This document shows, in pieces, positions 12,901 to 25,720 of a DNA stretch of 47,243 nt. Source of the DNA: Pelargonium tetragonum (lineage: Eukaryota; Streptophyta; Magnoliopsida; Geraniales; Geraniaceae); assembly GCA_036897445.1 (NCBI GenBank), contig JAYMTL010000150.1:1-47243 (forward strand), given 5' to 3'. A program made the translations under genes and the position numbers. The notes beneath the pieces were generated by a model. That model had not been told where the DNA came from. It ran no database searches and saw only the letters and a list, made by a program, of their open reading frames with translations. How positions within the stretch are numbered: the first letter of the stretch is position 1; every line of letters begins with the position of its first letter.

Positions 12901-15000
12901 GAGTCTTTAATTCCTAAAATCTATTATTCAAGTCGAAACTTACCCTCGGTACACTTTCAAAAAACTTCTTGTTAGAATAACCTCTTCATGTAAAGATGTA
13001 AAGGGACGATCTCTTAATTTATAGGTGAAAGCTCCTTTTTTGCTTATCTTAGTTTAGCTTTTACGGAACTTTCAGTAAAAAAGGGCCCTTTTGTTACCCT
13101 AGAAAACCTAAATGAAAGACTCAATATTAACTAGATCCGGAATGCCCCTAACTGCCTGCTCAAGAAATCTATCTTTTCTAGCTTAACCCTCTACTAGTTT
13201 ATTATTATCTCTTAGAGGGGAAAAGACTACTTGCAACTGAGCCCTCCTCGAGGTAAGTACGTCAGTACTTACTTTGTGTTTTTAACAAAATGAATCCTTA
13301 ACGGTACCCCCTTCAAGGTAAAAATGAACTGACTGAGGTTTTCTATAAAAGTTGCAGGTTATAATCTTTAGTAATATAGAGCACTCTAATAGAAAAGGAG
13401 CTCGCTTGCTCGATGAATGATCAGAACTTTCTTTAGGGGGAAGTAAAAGGTATCGATTTAGTGACATAAGTTTGGAACCTTTACACTTTTTACTCAGCAT
13501 TTCCGGAGTGCTTACTCAGAATATGAAAGTACGCTTGTCCTAAAAGGGGAGCCCTATTCGTGGTATTAAAGCATTAAAGCAGGAATCCAACCAAAAATCT
13601 TAGGCTTAGTAGGCACACCTCCTTATTATTAGTATTAGAATAATTTATATATATATAAAGGATAGTTTGATAAGCTCTCTACTAAGTGATTCTTTATTTT
13701 AGCGTTTATCCAAGTTCCTACTTTACTATCTTTTGGAAAGTTAAATAAAGAGTGTCCCTAGTTTACTTGTTAGTAGTATAAAGTCATTTTGCTGGACTTT
13801 AAGGGATTTGTGTTGTTAGTTTAATAAGAAGAATAGGAGTTCTAAGGGATTTTTTATATTTCCAGTGGGTTTGTTCTAGATTCTATGCCACAGGTTTTCC
13901 AGAGAGGTCTCACTATTAGGCTGCACCCTTTTGTTTTAGACTCGACCTGAAAAGTTATAGCCAAACTGTGCCGCTACTAGAAGGACGCGCTACTTGGACA
14001 GCCTAAAAATTTTAATCAGAGTGTAGTGGCGTCAACAAGTAAATTAAGGAAAGCTTTACTCGTTTATCACTTACAGTTATGGGACTTAAATGCCCAGGTT
14101 TTTTTGAAAGAGCTCTATAACAAGAGCACAAGACCCCTTTCTCTTTGCGAACGGGATCCTTTATACAGATGGGTACAATTAATATCCTTTTGGAATCCTA
14201 CATAATATCAAGTAGAAACAAAATAGATCTAAAAAGCTGCGAATTGAGGGAAGAATTTTATCTTGTCTTGTAGAGAGTCCCTATGTGCATATAAAGTTAC
14301 AAGTATTCCTTTGATGGAACTATTTTAAGATTAAAGCGCTCTTAAGTTATACAACAAAAGGGGTTCTTATAAAGCAGTGCTAGATAGTTTATAATAAAAG
14401 GGAACTCCCGTAAGCCCAGCCAAAGGTTTTTGAGGCACCTTATGACAGAATTCCTTTGGAGGATTTCTTCCCTTTTGTAATTCTACTTTAGAAGCTTGAG
14501 ACTTTTTAAGAAACTTCGATAACAATACTCGAGTTTTATTATAGCTATCTTTATAATGTCTAAAATAGTTTTGCTTTACTGGCCTATCACTTTTTACAAT
14601 AAAGGGGACCGAAGCCTAGCTAATTGGGTACAACCCTAAAAATTTTAATCCATTTGTGTTTTTACACCCAGGTTCTTCTATTAGGGAATTGCTCTAAAGC
14701 TTCCTGATAGGGGAGTTCTTTATTTGGTTTAATTAGAATACCCGAATTAAGTCTTTGATTTTAAGGAACAGAGTTTTTTTAGGGAAAAAGTTACACTTAA
14801 ATGATCCATTAGTTAGAAACTTTCTAGGGGCTGCACAAGCTAACTCCACGGTTTCGAAATGACCTAAATTTGAAATCCAAGCAGCAGCTCTTAATGTTTA
14901 AAGGAATTACCAGCTTGCTTTATTATAAGCTATCTTTTTATAATAACTTAAGAATAAGCTTTGACTTTTGACTATAATTTTGTATTTTAAAACATTGAAA
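9901..15000. other. AT-rich, RIP-like gene-free block
   Basis: This block contains the longest open frame of the window, about 118 codons at 10253-10609, opening with TTG rather than ATG. Its translation is rich in Cys, Phe, Leu and Tyr, has no family motif and is not followed by other long frames, so I treat it as chance. Two short frames at 11751-11951 and 12034-12249 lie close together on one strand; their translations are less low-complexity, but I do not recognise them. Palindromic islands such as AGGATCCT (10798-10805) are present. No RNA gene is seen. Confidence 0.5.
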
Positions 15001-18000
15001 TATCCTTAAACACAGAAGGTAGGGAATAACCTTAGTCCCTAGAGTGCTATTACAAAGAGAAAGAGTCAAAACTACTGGGAGGGGGAAACCCCTTATTCCA
15101 AATAAAGAGGATCTCACTAAGTTTAAGAGGAACCAGAAATAAACCGAACAGCTTTTAATACTTTTTGTATTTTTCATCAAAAGTTGCCCACGTTCCCGTT
15201 TTTTTACTTCGAGTATTGCTCCCGTAGAATTTTTAGGCGTTATGGCTTGAACCCTTTAGTTTTTTGAATGGAAAAGGACTATATAAAAGAACTTCCGGGT
15301 ACTTGGAAAAACTGAATCTAATTGTACTTTGTACTATAACTTTTAATGCCTTCTCCTACTGTCAAATTTATAGAAGAGGGCTAACTTGCCTATCCTAATT
15401 ATATATAAGGACTTCCTTTTCACAGGTTTCTTAAGCGCTCTACTTCTCGCGCACCTAAAGTAAAGTATAAAAATTAGAGCCTTTTTTAGCCCTATAGTTG
15501 TAAAAGTGGCAACAAATTAATAAGAAATAATATAAGCGGGTCTCTTATCTTTTATTATTTTCTTTTAGCAATAAACATTTACTAAGAAGTTTTTTTAGGG
15601 AGCTCCTTCTCCTTAATGAGTCACAAAAAAGGATTCGTTAGGATATTACTTAAAGGTTTCTCTACAGCACTTAAAAGAAGTACTTTTTAGACTTAAAAGT
15701 TGCACCCTTTACTCGAAGTCTTGGTTAAGTGCTCCACGTCAAAGGATACCCGCTGAGATTTTGGGGTTTCTTCTCTATTTAGAAAGTTAAAAAAGTCTAT
15801 TCCTATACTACTATACACCCCACTAGACAAACCACAGAGCTTTAAAATAAATAGATTTTTGACAATAAAGCGGTTAATCTTTCTTTTCTTAGATAGAATT
15901 GGTTATTTAGTATAAACTCTCTTTACCATAAAGTATAAAGTTACCCTTTTCATCTGATTAATCCACGGTATAACGAATTAAAATTCATTGGTTCAAATCA
16001 TATTATTACCGGATACTTAAAGGAAAAAGAGGTCCGTAATGTCTTATAAATAGTTTAGATAGCTATACAGGGAATTTAAAGCCGTACTTCGCTTGTTTCA
16101 AAGGAGCCCCCCGCCTCACTCCCTATTGAGAAGAGGATTTAGCTCGCTACTTTGACTTATACTTATTATAAGATTGTATTCAGCTTGACAAATTCTTTTG
16201 AGCTTACGTAAATATAGAAATAATTAGTACGGTTCCGTAAAAATGAAAAGGTTTAAGACGGAGAAGTAAAAAGCCCCCGTAAAGCAGTGTGCTACCGGGC
16301 GTTCCTGTTATGAGGAGCTTTTTACCTATGAATTAACTTAAAAGTCTTCCGTTTTCCTGTACAAGTTTTTAAGAACCTAGTCTTGTCTTTTCTATTTAAG
16401 TCACTATAGAATTATCAGAAAATTTCATATCAAAATTCGGCCGAGCCTTTTGGTGTTCAAAAATCTTAAAAAAGGAACGTTAGGATCCTTTCACCAAATC
16501 AAGAGTCAGGGTATTATATCTTAATCTTACCTGTCTAGTCTAGCTAAACCCTTTCTTTTTGTAAGAATCTTTTAATTAATAATTTATAACTAAGTTTCAT
16601 TCAAACGAGTACAACCCCTATATTAGTAGTTCTAACCCCTTGGGCTCTCCGTAGTAGCTATATAGCCAGTCCGTATAAATAAAAGGAAGTGCTTCCTTAA
16701 TTAATCTTTCTTAGCGTTGAGAGTAATCCTAGTTTTTATAAATAGGTGCAGTTCCCGTACACGCGAGTATTCCCTACTGTTACTTTAAAAAGTAGTTTTT
16801 AGATAAGGTAAAGGTAGGAGTTTAGTTCTCCTACGAGTTTTCTTTAATAGAATAATATTCCATAAGGCCATAAGGAAATGAAGTAGATTAATCACTTTTT
16901 TTATATTTATATTGTGGATATCTTACAAGAGTAGTATACCCCGAAAATGCTTTTTTATTTTGACTGTGAGGTGAAGTACTTTACATTTACTTAGTTCAGA
17001 GACGTCAAGAAACTCCTTTTGTGTAGCTTTCTATTAGATCTTGTTCAACCCCTTGGATTTTCTGTTAAATATTAGTTCAAGGGCTAACGCATTTGTTTTA
17101 TTACTCAGGATTTCCTTTTGCATTATCCTAAAACCCAAGCAATTTAATAAAGTTAAACCCTTTTTTTTTAAGGATGCTTGAGAGTTTAAGTAAAAAACTG
17201 CAGGAGAACTATACCTTTTTTGTCCTAGAATCCTATTTCTTAGGCTTATTTTTTTATACTTCTGGAAAGAAAATGATAGATAAAGGCAGGCCTTAGATTT
17301 ATACGATTTATTAGGTTACAAAGGTTTTTCCTGGTATTTACGAAAAAAACTCTAATTTAGTAGTTTAGATTCCCGTGGGAGGACCTTGACAAAGATAAAA
17401 ATCCCGGCAAATAAAGAGGTATTAAGAAACAAAGCATGCCGAAGATTAAGAAAGCAAGTAAGAATAAAGAAGCAGTTGATAGTGGGTGTTATTATGTATC
17501 CTGTCTAAAAGATAAGGCAAAGGAGAGCCTAAACAGGTTCGCTTCTAATCCTGAATATATATATCATAGAGAATAGAGAACAACGTTTTAGAAATTTTCC
17601 CCAACCTTTCTAACTACCCCCTAAATCTCGGAAAAGTATAATCCCGCGCCGGGTTGCCTGAGGAATGGGCCCCTTTTTTGACAAGAGAATCCGAGCATAG
17701 CATAGAATCTAAAACTTTTTAATTTAGTTTATTTACTCAAGAAGGAACTACCAATTGGCTTCAAAATCATAGAATATTACATTCGGACCAAAGAGCTCCT
17801 TTAAGGCGACACCCTTGCCAATAATAGAGGTACTGAGTCTAGGCTTGTGAGATCTCTTTACGGATAAAGTGGATTGGCTCCTATAACTCTTTTCGAGGAT
17901 TTAGCTCATACAACAGTTCTTAATCTAGAAACTAAATAAAGGAATACTAGCTGCGAAAGGTTTTTAAGTATATACCGGGTACCCTGCTCCTAGGATCTCC

Positions 18001-20392
18001 CCTAAAACGAACTCGAAATCAAGAGTAACTCCTTTCTGTACGCCCTTGGCTTTTTGTTTATAAGAAGCATAATTAAGGGTACCTTAAGATTTGCGTAAGG
18101 TCCCTAAGCCAAAACTCAAATCAAAGAAGAGGGGTCTAGGTTACACCCTTGGGGCAACTTAAGGGTTTCTCATAAAGAAGTAAAGCGCCCGGACTTTATA
18201 ACGAGTACTATAATAAAAGACTTAACCTGTGCTACCGTAAGCAAAGGACCAAAGCACTGACCCCTTTAATGCAAGTACTCGGCTTAATAAGAGGCAGCCT
18301 GGATTTCTAAACTTTCACTATTCAAAGTTTATTCGAAAGAAAACCTCTAGAATCATAAGAAGGTAACCCTTTGGGGTTCACAAGGAAAGCAGTCAAATTT
18401 TTAGTATTCCTAGGTTTTACTCCTCTCTCGAGATGTGTATGATACAAGAGAGCCTTAATAGAAATGTTTCATCTGCATCCGTTTTATACCTTAATTTAAA
18501 GGGTGCTGCTTATTCAATACATATAGCGGCGTGGGCCCTTAAAAATTTTTACACAAAAGGCATTTTTAAAACAAAAGAATTCCAATGAGTTGGTGTCAAA
18601 GTAAAGAGATACGTAGTCTAAGAAAGAGCTCCATACAGAGTAAAAAGTCTAAAATTTCACTAGTTCGACAATAACTAAAAAAGACTCGGGTATAGCACAG
18701 GGCAATCCCGTAAAGAATCCACTAAAAAGTGAAGGTAGCTAGACATTTGGATTTGTAGAAGGCTTAAGGTAAGGTAATTATATTGTTATATAGTTTTTTG
18801 GAATAGCATTTGTCGGAGTTGTAGGAAAACAAACTTCCTGAACAGAATGGGATACCTATAAAAATTTTTATAAGTACCTAAACAAGTCTATCCAGGTATG
18901 GAAAAAGCCCTAAAGACTCTAGAACACAGGATTCAGTATCATTTTTAAATTCTTTTAGCCAAGAAAATTCTTATGTTCTGATAAAGATTTTGAGTAATAA
19001 AGAAGTAAAGGCTCGAGGTTCCCTATAAGTTAGTAATAGAAAGAATATAGTAAAAATGGATGATAAACAGCTAAAATAAACATATAAGACTTTCTCTAGC
19101 CAAAGTTTTTTATAAATAAAAAGGGAAGTTCATTCCTTACGAAGCACTTGCTTTTAAATAGTCTTGCTTCTTTAATAGTAAAGTCTTTCCAAAACATAAA
19201 AAAGGAGTACCTATTACGAATTTAAAACGAGCAAGCACCTCTCAGTCTGTATTCTATTTATGTAAAATGACTTAATTATAGTAGTAACCCCTAAATCACA
19301 TATGTATTAAAAATCTCTGAACTCCCATATCAAAAGCATAGTTATACCCTGTATTTATACTAGAAATCCTGCTTTCGAGATCTCCTTAAAAAGGAACTCC
19401 TTATACATACCCCAAAATAAAGAAAAATCCATTTTTATAGGACTTACTAGCTAGGATTCATGATAATGAAAGTACGTGATTGGTAAGGTTCAGTTGAAAA
19501 GAATACCCCTTATATTTATCAGTAGGAATTAGAATAGATTCTTACATAAAAGTTCTTGCTTTCTTTCCGAATATTCCTTTATTTTGCAACTAATATAGAA
19601 ACTCAAACTCTTTTTATTGCCGATATAAAAATGCAATTTTTCTTTTTTACAGGATCCCGCTTTTCAAAAAAAAAAAAAGCTTTTATTTTCACCGTTTGAG
19701 TAACAAAAGTAGGGAACCCTTAATTTTCATTTTTCTGATTCTAGTATTTCGTTATGAAAGATTTTCCCCCTTACTTTTGTTATAAGTTATTTAATTTGAC
19801 ATAATAGGGCTTCCTGCGTACTTGCTTGGTAGTGCCTACTAGGAATTCCTTATCTTTTAAATATATATATATTTTTTTATAAGGTACTCCGTGTTAAATA
19901 GAGCTTTTCGTATCACTTTTCAGTTTAGGATAAAACTTTCTTAATTTGGGTAAATGTAGTGTACAATAGTATAGATTGGGTTGAATACTTCGCTCTAATT
20001 TATACGCCTGCCATCACTTTTTTAAAGGCTTTAGGATAACTGCTTGTCAAAAGTTCATTTTATTTATATAATTGTTTAGTAAATATAAGTATTAGTTCTC
20101 TCTTTCTTTAAAATTCCTATAATAGTCAAAAATATAGTAGAAGTTAAGTCAAATTTACTAGGTAGACTCATTAGTAGCAACACTGCAGTAAACTGATCGT
20201 AGAATTCCCTTTTTAAAGGTCGGGTTTTCTATTTTTGCAGCTAGTTCAAAAGGCACCTCCTTTTTGTTTTTGATATTACAGTTATAGAGTAGCTTATTTG
20301 CTGTAACAGGGTTTTTAGTAGAGTCTGAATTCTATATTAAAGTATATTAAGTGCAATTCGTATAATCTGTAAGACCTCTTTCTGTAATTTGA
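15001..20392. other. AT-rich block with strong RIP-like dinucleotide bias
   Basis: No gene is seen. A hand count over 16561-16860 gives TpA 43, ApT 22, CpA+TpG 11 and ApC+GpT 35. The ratios are about 1.95 and 0.31, well into the range usually read as RIP. A short lysine-rich open frame with an ATG at 17435 (46 codons) stands in sequence slightly richer in CpA/TpG than its flanks. It may be a less-mutated remnant but cannot be named. A 13-base A run lies near 19665-19677 and an (AT)n tract near 19861-19872. Confidence 0.6.
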
Positions 20393-20416
20393 CTTAAACC
20401 CTTGTTAGGGTTTAAG
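20393..20416. repeat. Perfect 10-bp inverted repeat, 4-nt loop
   Basis: The left arm CTTAAACCCT (20393-20402) and right arm AGGGTTTAAG (20407-20416) are exact complements around the loop TGTT. It could form a stable small hairpin. The arms contain a single TTAGGG-like word but there is no telomere repeat. No role is evident. Confidence 0.75.
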
Positions 20417-23400
20417 GGGTTGGTTTACCCTTTATAATAAAAAAGCAAAGAACAGGGGGGGCTTTCCTATTGTTTACAAGGCCGAGAATTTTTGGTGATA
20501 TAAGAAAAGCTAGGGAATACTTGAATATAAGTGGGAGGGGTAAAACCTATAAGCGGTAAATTACTATAAAAATCCTGACATACAACCTCAAGCTAAAAGT
20601 TATCCTATATTAAACCCTTTTTTTCTTACGAAATTCTCTAATAAATCTAACCTTAAAAAGGGATCCTTCGGGAAATTCCTCTAAACAAGTCCTACATTTC
20701 TATGTGCTACAATATCCTTTCCCGCCTAAGCATAGAAGGGATCCTATAGCTAAGATGAGAGATTTATGATCTGGAATAGTCAATGGGGCTTCGACTTCGA
20801 ACCTTTGGCATTCTTGTGAGTAAATCAGCGTTTTAGCTTCTGTAGGGTCTTTTAAAAGCCTTCTCAACAAGTACTCTTAACTAGATAGAGAAAAAAATTC
20901 CAATTCTATTTAAGTGATTTCAAAAGAAACCTGTTTACTCGGGCAGCTTAGATTTGAAGAAGAGAGGCTCCGGACTTTAGTAATATGTTACTAGTGCTTA
21001 TTTTCCAGTTCCTTTAAAAGAAATTTTTAAAGAGAGTTTTTAATTACGTTGTCTTACTTAGAGGTGTTAATGAGTCAGAAATTGCAATTTCTTTTTACTG
21101 CTAGGACATCCATGGTTTCTTTTTCCAGTTGGTTTTCTTCTTGTAATCTGAAACCTTCCCCCCCGTATCGTAGATACAAAATACTTGGCAAGGAGCTATA
21201 CATATTCTATACTAAAGCTTTCCTTTTATTCCGAAGCTCCCGTAACCTTTCAGGAGTTTACTTAGCAAAAGCTTTTTATTTACTTAATTACAAAAAGACT
21301 ACCCGGCTGGATAAGCTAAAGGTTTACGTCTTTCAAAAAAAAAAAAAGAGAAAGGATTCCGTTTATTACGGAAAAAAGAATAGGTAGGGAGTCTTCCTTT
21401 AGTCTGAGTTTTTTTGTAATTTTAGTAATAGTAAAAAGCGGCTTTCTATTCTCTCTATTCTATTGAGTGTTATTCCCCGGGAAGCCTTGTGTATAAAAGG
21501 GGGCTCCATATTCTTAAAACCAAGGACCAATATTTCGAATTCTCGTTCGATTAGTTTCCCTACAGTAAAAACACAGAGCTTAGTACGAAAAATACAACAT
21601 CGTTGCACCTATTTCTGAAAGGGGCCTAAAGCCTTTCACAAGAGGACCCTTCATAAGCCTATACTAATTTAGAATAATGAACGAAAGGAAAAGCTCGTAA
21701 ATCAAAGACATTATCAGAGTCCTTAGCCAACCCAACAGTGATAACGGAACATAAGCCTCTAATTACTCCTACACTTTTCGAGCTGCTAAAGAACTTCTAA
21801 AAAAACAAGCTTACAAGCAAACAGGAAGTCCTTATAAAAAGGGTTCCCCATTAGTACAGGAGAAACTTTAACCAAAAAGAGTTAAGCATTATAACACAAA
21901 AGTATTATGCACTCTCTTCCTTAGGACTCCTCTTTCAAATAAGTATATCAAGGCATTGAAGGTAAACTATAGCCCAAGCCCCTTTTGTTACATATACATA
22001 AGCTCGAATCTTTATTCACCTGGGTTAGGGTATAAAGAAACTGAAAAGTACTTAAACACAGGAGTCCTAGTATATTATAATAAAGGAAATCTCCTATTGA
22101 TTTACACTCAGAGAGAATCCATTACTGCCAAGCAGCTATACCTCTAGGATTTTTCATTTATAATAATATAGAATTAACTTAAAGGAGTAATAGATGTAAA
22201 AGCTACGGACTGCGCCCTACTAGAATTTTCTATATAGGAGAACCCCCGTTCTAGACTCCAAAAAGGTTTGATTAATTTAATCAAGAAGGAGAATCTCCTG
22301 TTTTCTATTATCTCTGTTAGGTTCCTTTGCTTTTTTAAAAGGTTACAAGGGTGTCATTAACGTAAAACTACTTTCACTTTAGTTGCTATCAACGCGGTGC
22401 GGGGTATTTAATCTAGGGGTCTCTTTAAAAAAAGTCTATACGAAGCTCTCTTCTCCGAAGTTTAAGAAAGCTTTAGAATTTCGTTTACTAATAGTCTTTT
22501 TATTTCAGAGGAGAGTTCTTCTATGGCTTTAGTTGAGCTGCCAGCGGTTTCCGGATTACAGACTCACGCCCTATTTAAAAGGAAACTCTAGCCTAAATTT
22601 ACAAAAAACAACTTTAACCCCGGTTCCTATATATATGTTACTGCGCTTTACATTACCCTATGGGTTTAACTAATTCTTCTGGATCTAGATTTTCGGGGTA
22701 GAGTTTTAAAAGTGAATTAAAGGAAACCGGTCGTAGAGACTCATGAAAGTAGAATAATAAGGAACGGATTTCTTTTTTAAGGTTCATAGTCTCAAACTCA
22801 ATTTGAGTATAAAAGCTTTCTTAAAGGAGAAGGGTGTCTTCTATTTTTTTTTGGGATGTAATATTCTTTATGATTAGAGAAGGGGCCCAAATATGGACTT
22901 AGGTTTTGTTTAACAAAAGGGGCTCCCTAATTAAGAGCAGTACGTTATTTCAAGACTAAGCAAGCCCGCCTTATCTACCTTTAACTTACTAGACCTTTTC
23001 CTTGGTTAACCAAATCTTTGTTTTATAGAGTACAGAAGCAGGGAACAGCAAGTAGCCAGTATTGGATTATTCTTTGTATTTGTAGTAATAGTAACAAGAA
23101 TAGAGAATAAACTCTTTTTCGTATTGCAAGCTGGAGGTATTTTACCAAAACGAGCAATCCTTGGGAGGAGAAAAGGATTCTATCTATTCTATTAGCAAGG
23201 CCCACTAGATTGAAAGGGTGTTGTATAAAGTAATTAAGCTACTCCGGCTTAGAGTATCAGGATAAGAGGGTGCTTGGGTTTTGCGAGGGTCCCTAAAATA
23301 GAGGTAACCTTGGTTTTTTTCAGAAGACTCTTTAAATGGGAGTTAGCCCAGAAAAACACAAGAATTTATACAAGATACTCTATAATGGGTAAATAAAAAT

Positions 23401-25720
23401 CTCGGGATTCCCTTGACAGATCTATGGTAGGGCTGTACTAAAAGGGTCCGCTTGAGTTTAAGAATGCCTTGGTTAATACTTAGTAAAAGTTTACTGCTGA
23501 AGAACCCACTTTCTTTAATAACATGAGAGTAATTTATTATTAGATTAGGCTTGTTATTTCTTACTAGAGCTTTTTAATTTTAAGTAAATCCTAATTAAAG
23601 GTATAAGCTTCTCTTTTTTCCTGCTGCAAAACAACTTACAGGTTACAGGGATTTTTTACGAAACGTACTAATACAAGAGATAGCTAAAAAGGAAAGAAAG
23701 AGATCTACCTACTTTTAGAACTAGGAAGTCTTGCTATAAATATACCGAATTCCTTCTCATCCGCTTTTAAGGGGCACGCACAACCCCTTTCTTACTTAAT
23801 GGGAGGGTCCGGTTAAAACCTTTTTTTTTTATTAAGGATTAATAGAATTACTCTATATAAGAATAAGAATATAATTTATCCATTCTTATTTTGCTGTATT
23901 AAGGGGGCATATCTACGGGTAAAAATGACTCGACTTAACTATAACTAGTATCGGGTATAAAAAAAGGAACTCCTGAATTAGAAAAAAGGCAGCGCTTTAG
24001 GTTTGATAAAGAAAATAACAGGGGACTCCTCCTTTACAACTTCTAGAAAATCCATACTAGTAGAGTCCTTTGTTCCCGCTTTATCAAGTAGGACACTATA
24101 CTCTTTGCCTATAGCCCGCGCCTCTTACCGGGCCGGGGCTCACACCTTATTGAAGCAAATTTATACAAGTTCCTATTCTCTAGTACTTTTAACGCTATTG
24201 TATTGTTGAGGAATTAACTTTAGGAAAAGCTACTAACTAGGTTTGAAATTTATTGCACAAATTAAGTAAGCCTCTATTTTGACTTATCTAAGACGCTCTT
24301 ATAGGAATCAAATTAAGAAGCTAAAAAGAGGCTATACGGCGTTCCCCTCGACGTTCTAAAAAATGTAAAGGTTAAACCTCTATAAAAGGTAAATTAAGAA
24401 CGAGTTACTCATTTCCTGCCAGCTAAAGTGAAATCTGGGTTAAACTTTTGGTTTAATCCTTACGAATCCTTAAAGCGCACCCACGTCCCCAATTTAGTTT
24501 TGGCACTAAGTCGTACAGCCGATTCCGAGAAGGCAAAACTTATTCTGCTCTTAATTAAATATCTGCAACTGCTATTTCCTATTTTAAATACTTACTACCA
24601 CCGCCCGGGAACTCCTATAAAAAACTTTTGTACCTGTTTAATTTAAAGCTCACAAATAGATTGGGAAAGGACTAATCCTTATATAACTGTGTTCCTCTCA
24701 AAGGGATATATACTACTTAGTAGTACAAATACATTTATTTAATGTGTCCTCGTTTTTAAGATCAGGTTAGGGCTGTCTGCAACAGCTGTTAATTTGTCCT
24801 GGGGTCTGGCTATTTCTTAAAGGATTTCCGAAAATAAGTAAACATTATCTACATTTTAAAGTACAAGGGAGCTCCGCGGGTACTCGCTTAGGTTTTTAAA
24901 ATGAAAAAGAGAGCCCGATTCTAGCTGCTGGAGCTAAAGACTTTCCTGGCTTTAGGGCTTATATGCACACTACAATATACCTCAAGTTTGACTTTTATAT
25001 CTAAAAGAAATTTACTCAGACCACTCTTCACGTAAAAAGGGTCCCCGGAATTTAAGGTAATATTAAAGTTGACATTTCATGAGTTTCTCGGGCTGAAGAT
25101 ACTTATATACTGTTTGAATCTAGACGAGCAGACCCTAAAAAAGGCTTCTTCTTATAAATGCTAACTAATTGCTATAGCTATACCATCTTTTTGGGCAAAC
25201 ACGACCCCAGACACCGGAAAGCTGCCAATTTCAAATAAGTTGCTTGATAATCCTCCCCTTTTTTATTTCCTCAAGGCGGTCAGGTTAATTCAAAAACGAA
25301 AACTAGGTTAGTATTAGCGGCTGATTTCTAGATTTTAATTAATCACGAGGGGACACTCTCCTATTTATCTGGACTCGAACCCTAGGCTTTTATTCGTAAC
25401 TTATAACTTTTGTAATAAAAATTTCCCTGTAAAGAGCTTGTACTAGAGAGTTTCGCGATTCTTAATCTCTTAAAAGATAAACTACGCACTCTTTATAATC
25501 CAAGGAATCCCTCATTTTTGGATATTGTTAAAAAGTGGAAACTCCCTTTAGTATATTTAGTAATTTAAGATTCCTTTATGTGGGTTAACGCAAGATCCTG
25601 CTTCACATAAAAAGGGGGTTATTCTGGTAAATAAAAATTAGAATCTTAAGAGTAAAATTTTTCGGGGAAGAATCCACAAGAGCTTTACATAGGACCTAAA
25701 CTTCCTTCTAGAAAACTCTA
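20417..25720. other. AT-rich gene-free block, possible upstream part of the Gypsy fossil
   Basis: No gene is recognised. The open frame at 21049-21387 (about 112 codons, TTG start) has a lysine-rich tail across an A13 run and no domain. Those at 21956-22147, 24003-24209 and 24428-24646 are short. In an intact Ty3/Gypsy element the gag and protease region would lie 1-3 kb before the reverse transcriptase, so roughly 22.5-25.7 kb may derive from it. I found no capsid, zinc-knuckle or protease signature to prove that. G/C islands include GGAGCTCC at 24868-24875. Confidence 0.4.

Noticed and set aside
15985-16015. GGTTCAAATC word resembling a tRNA T-loop
   Set aside because: The flanking bases do not form a T stem, and no cloverleaf fits. 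Similar words near 4835, 6715 and 46130 fail the same way.
21049-21387. Open frame of about 112 codons, plus strand
   Set aside because: It has a TTG start and passes through a 13-base A run that gives a lysine tail. No recognisable family is present.
25340-25440. Minus-strand tRNA-like T-loop (GGGTTCGAGTCC at about 25371-25382)
   Set aside because: The T stem does not pair properly and no matching acceptor, D or anticodon arm could be laid out.
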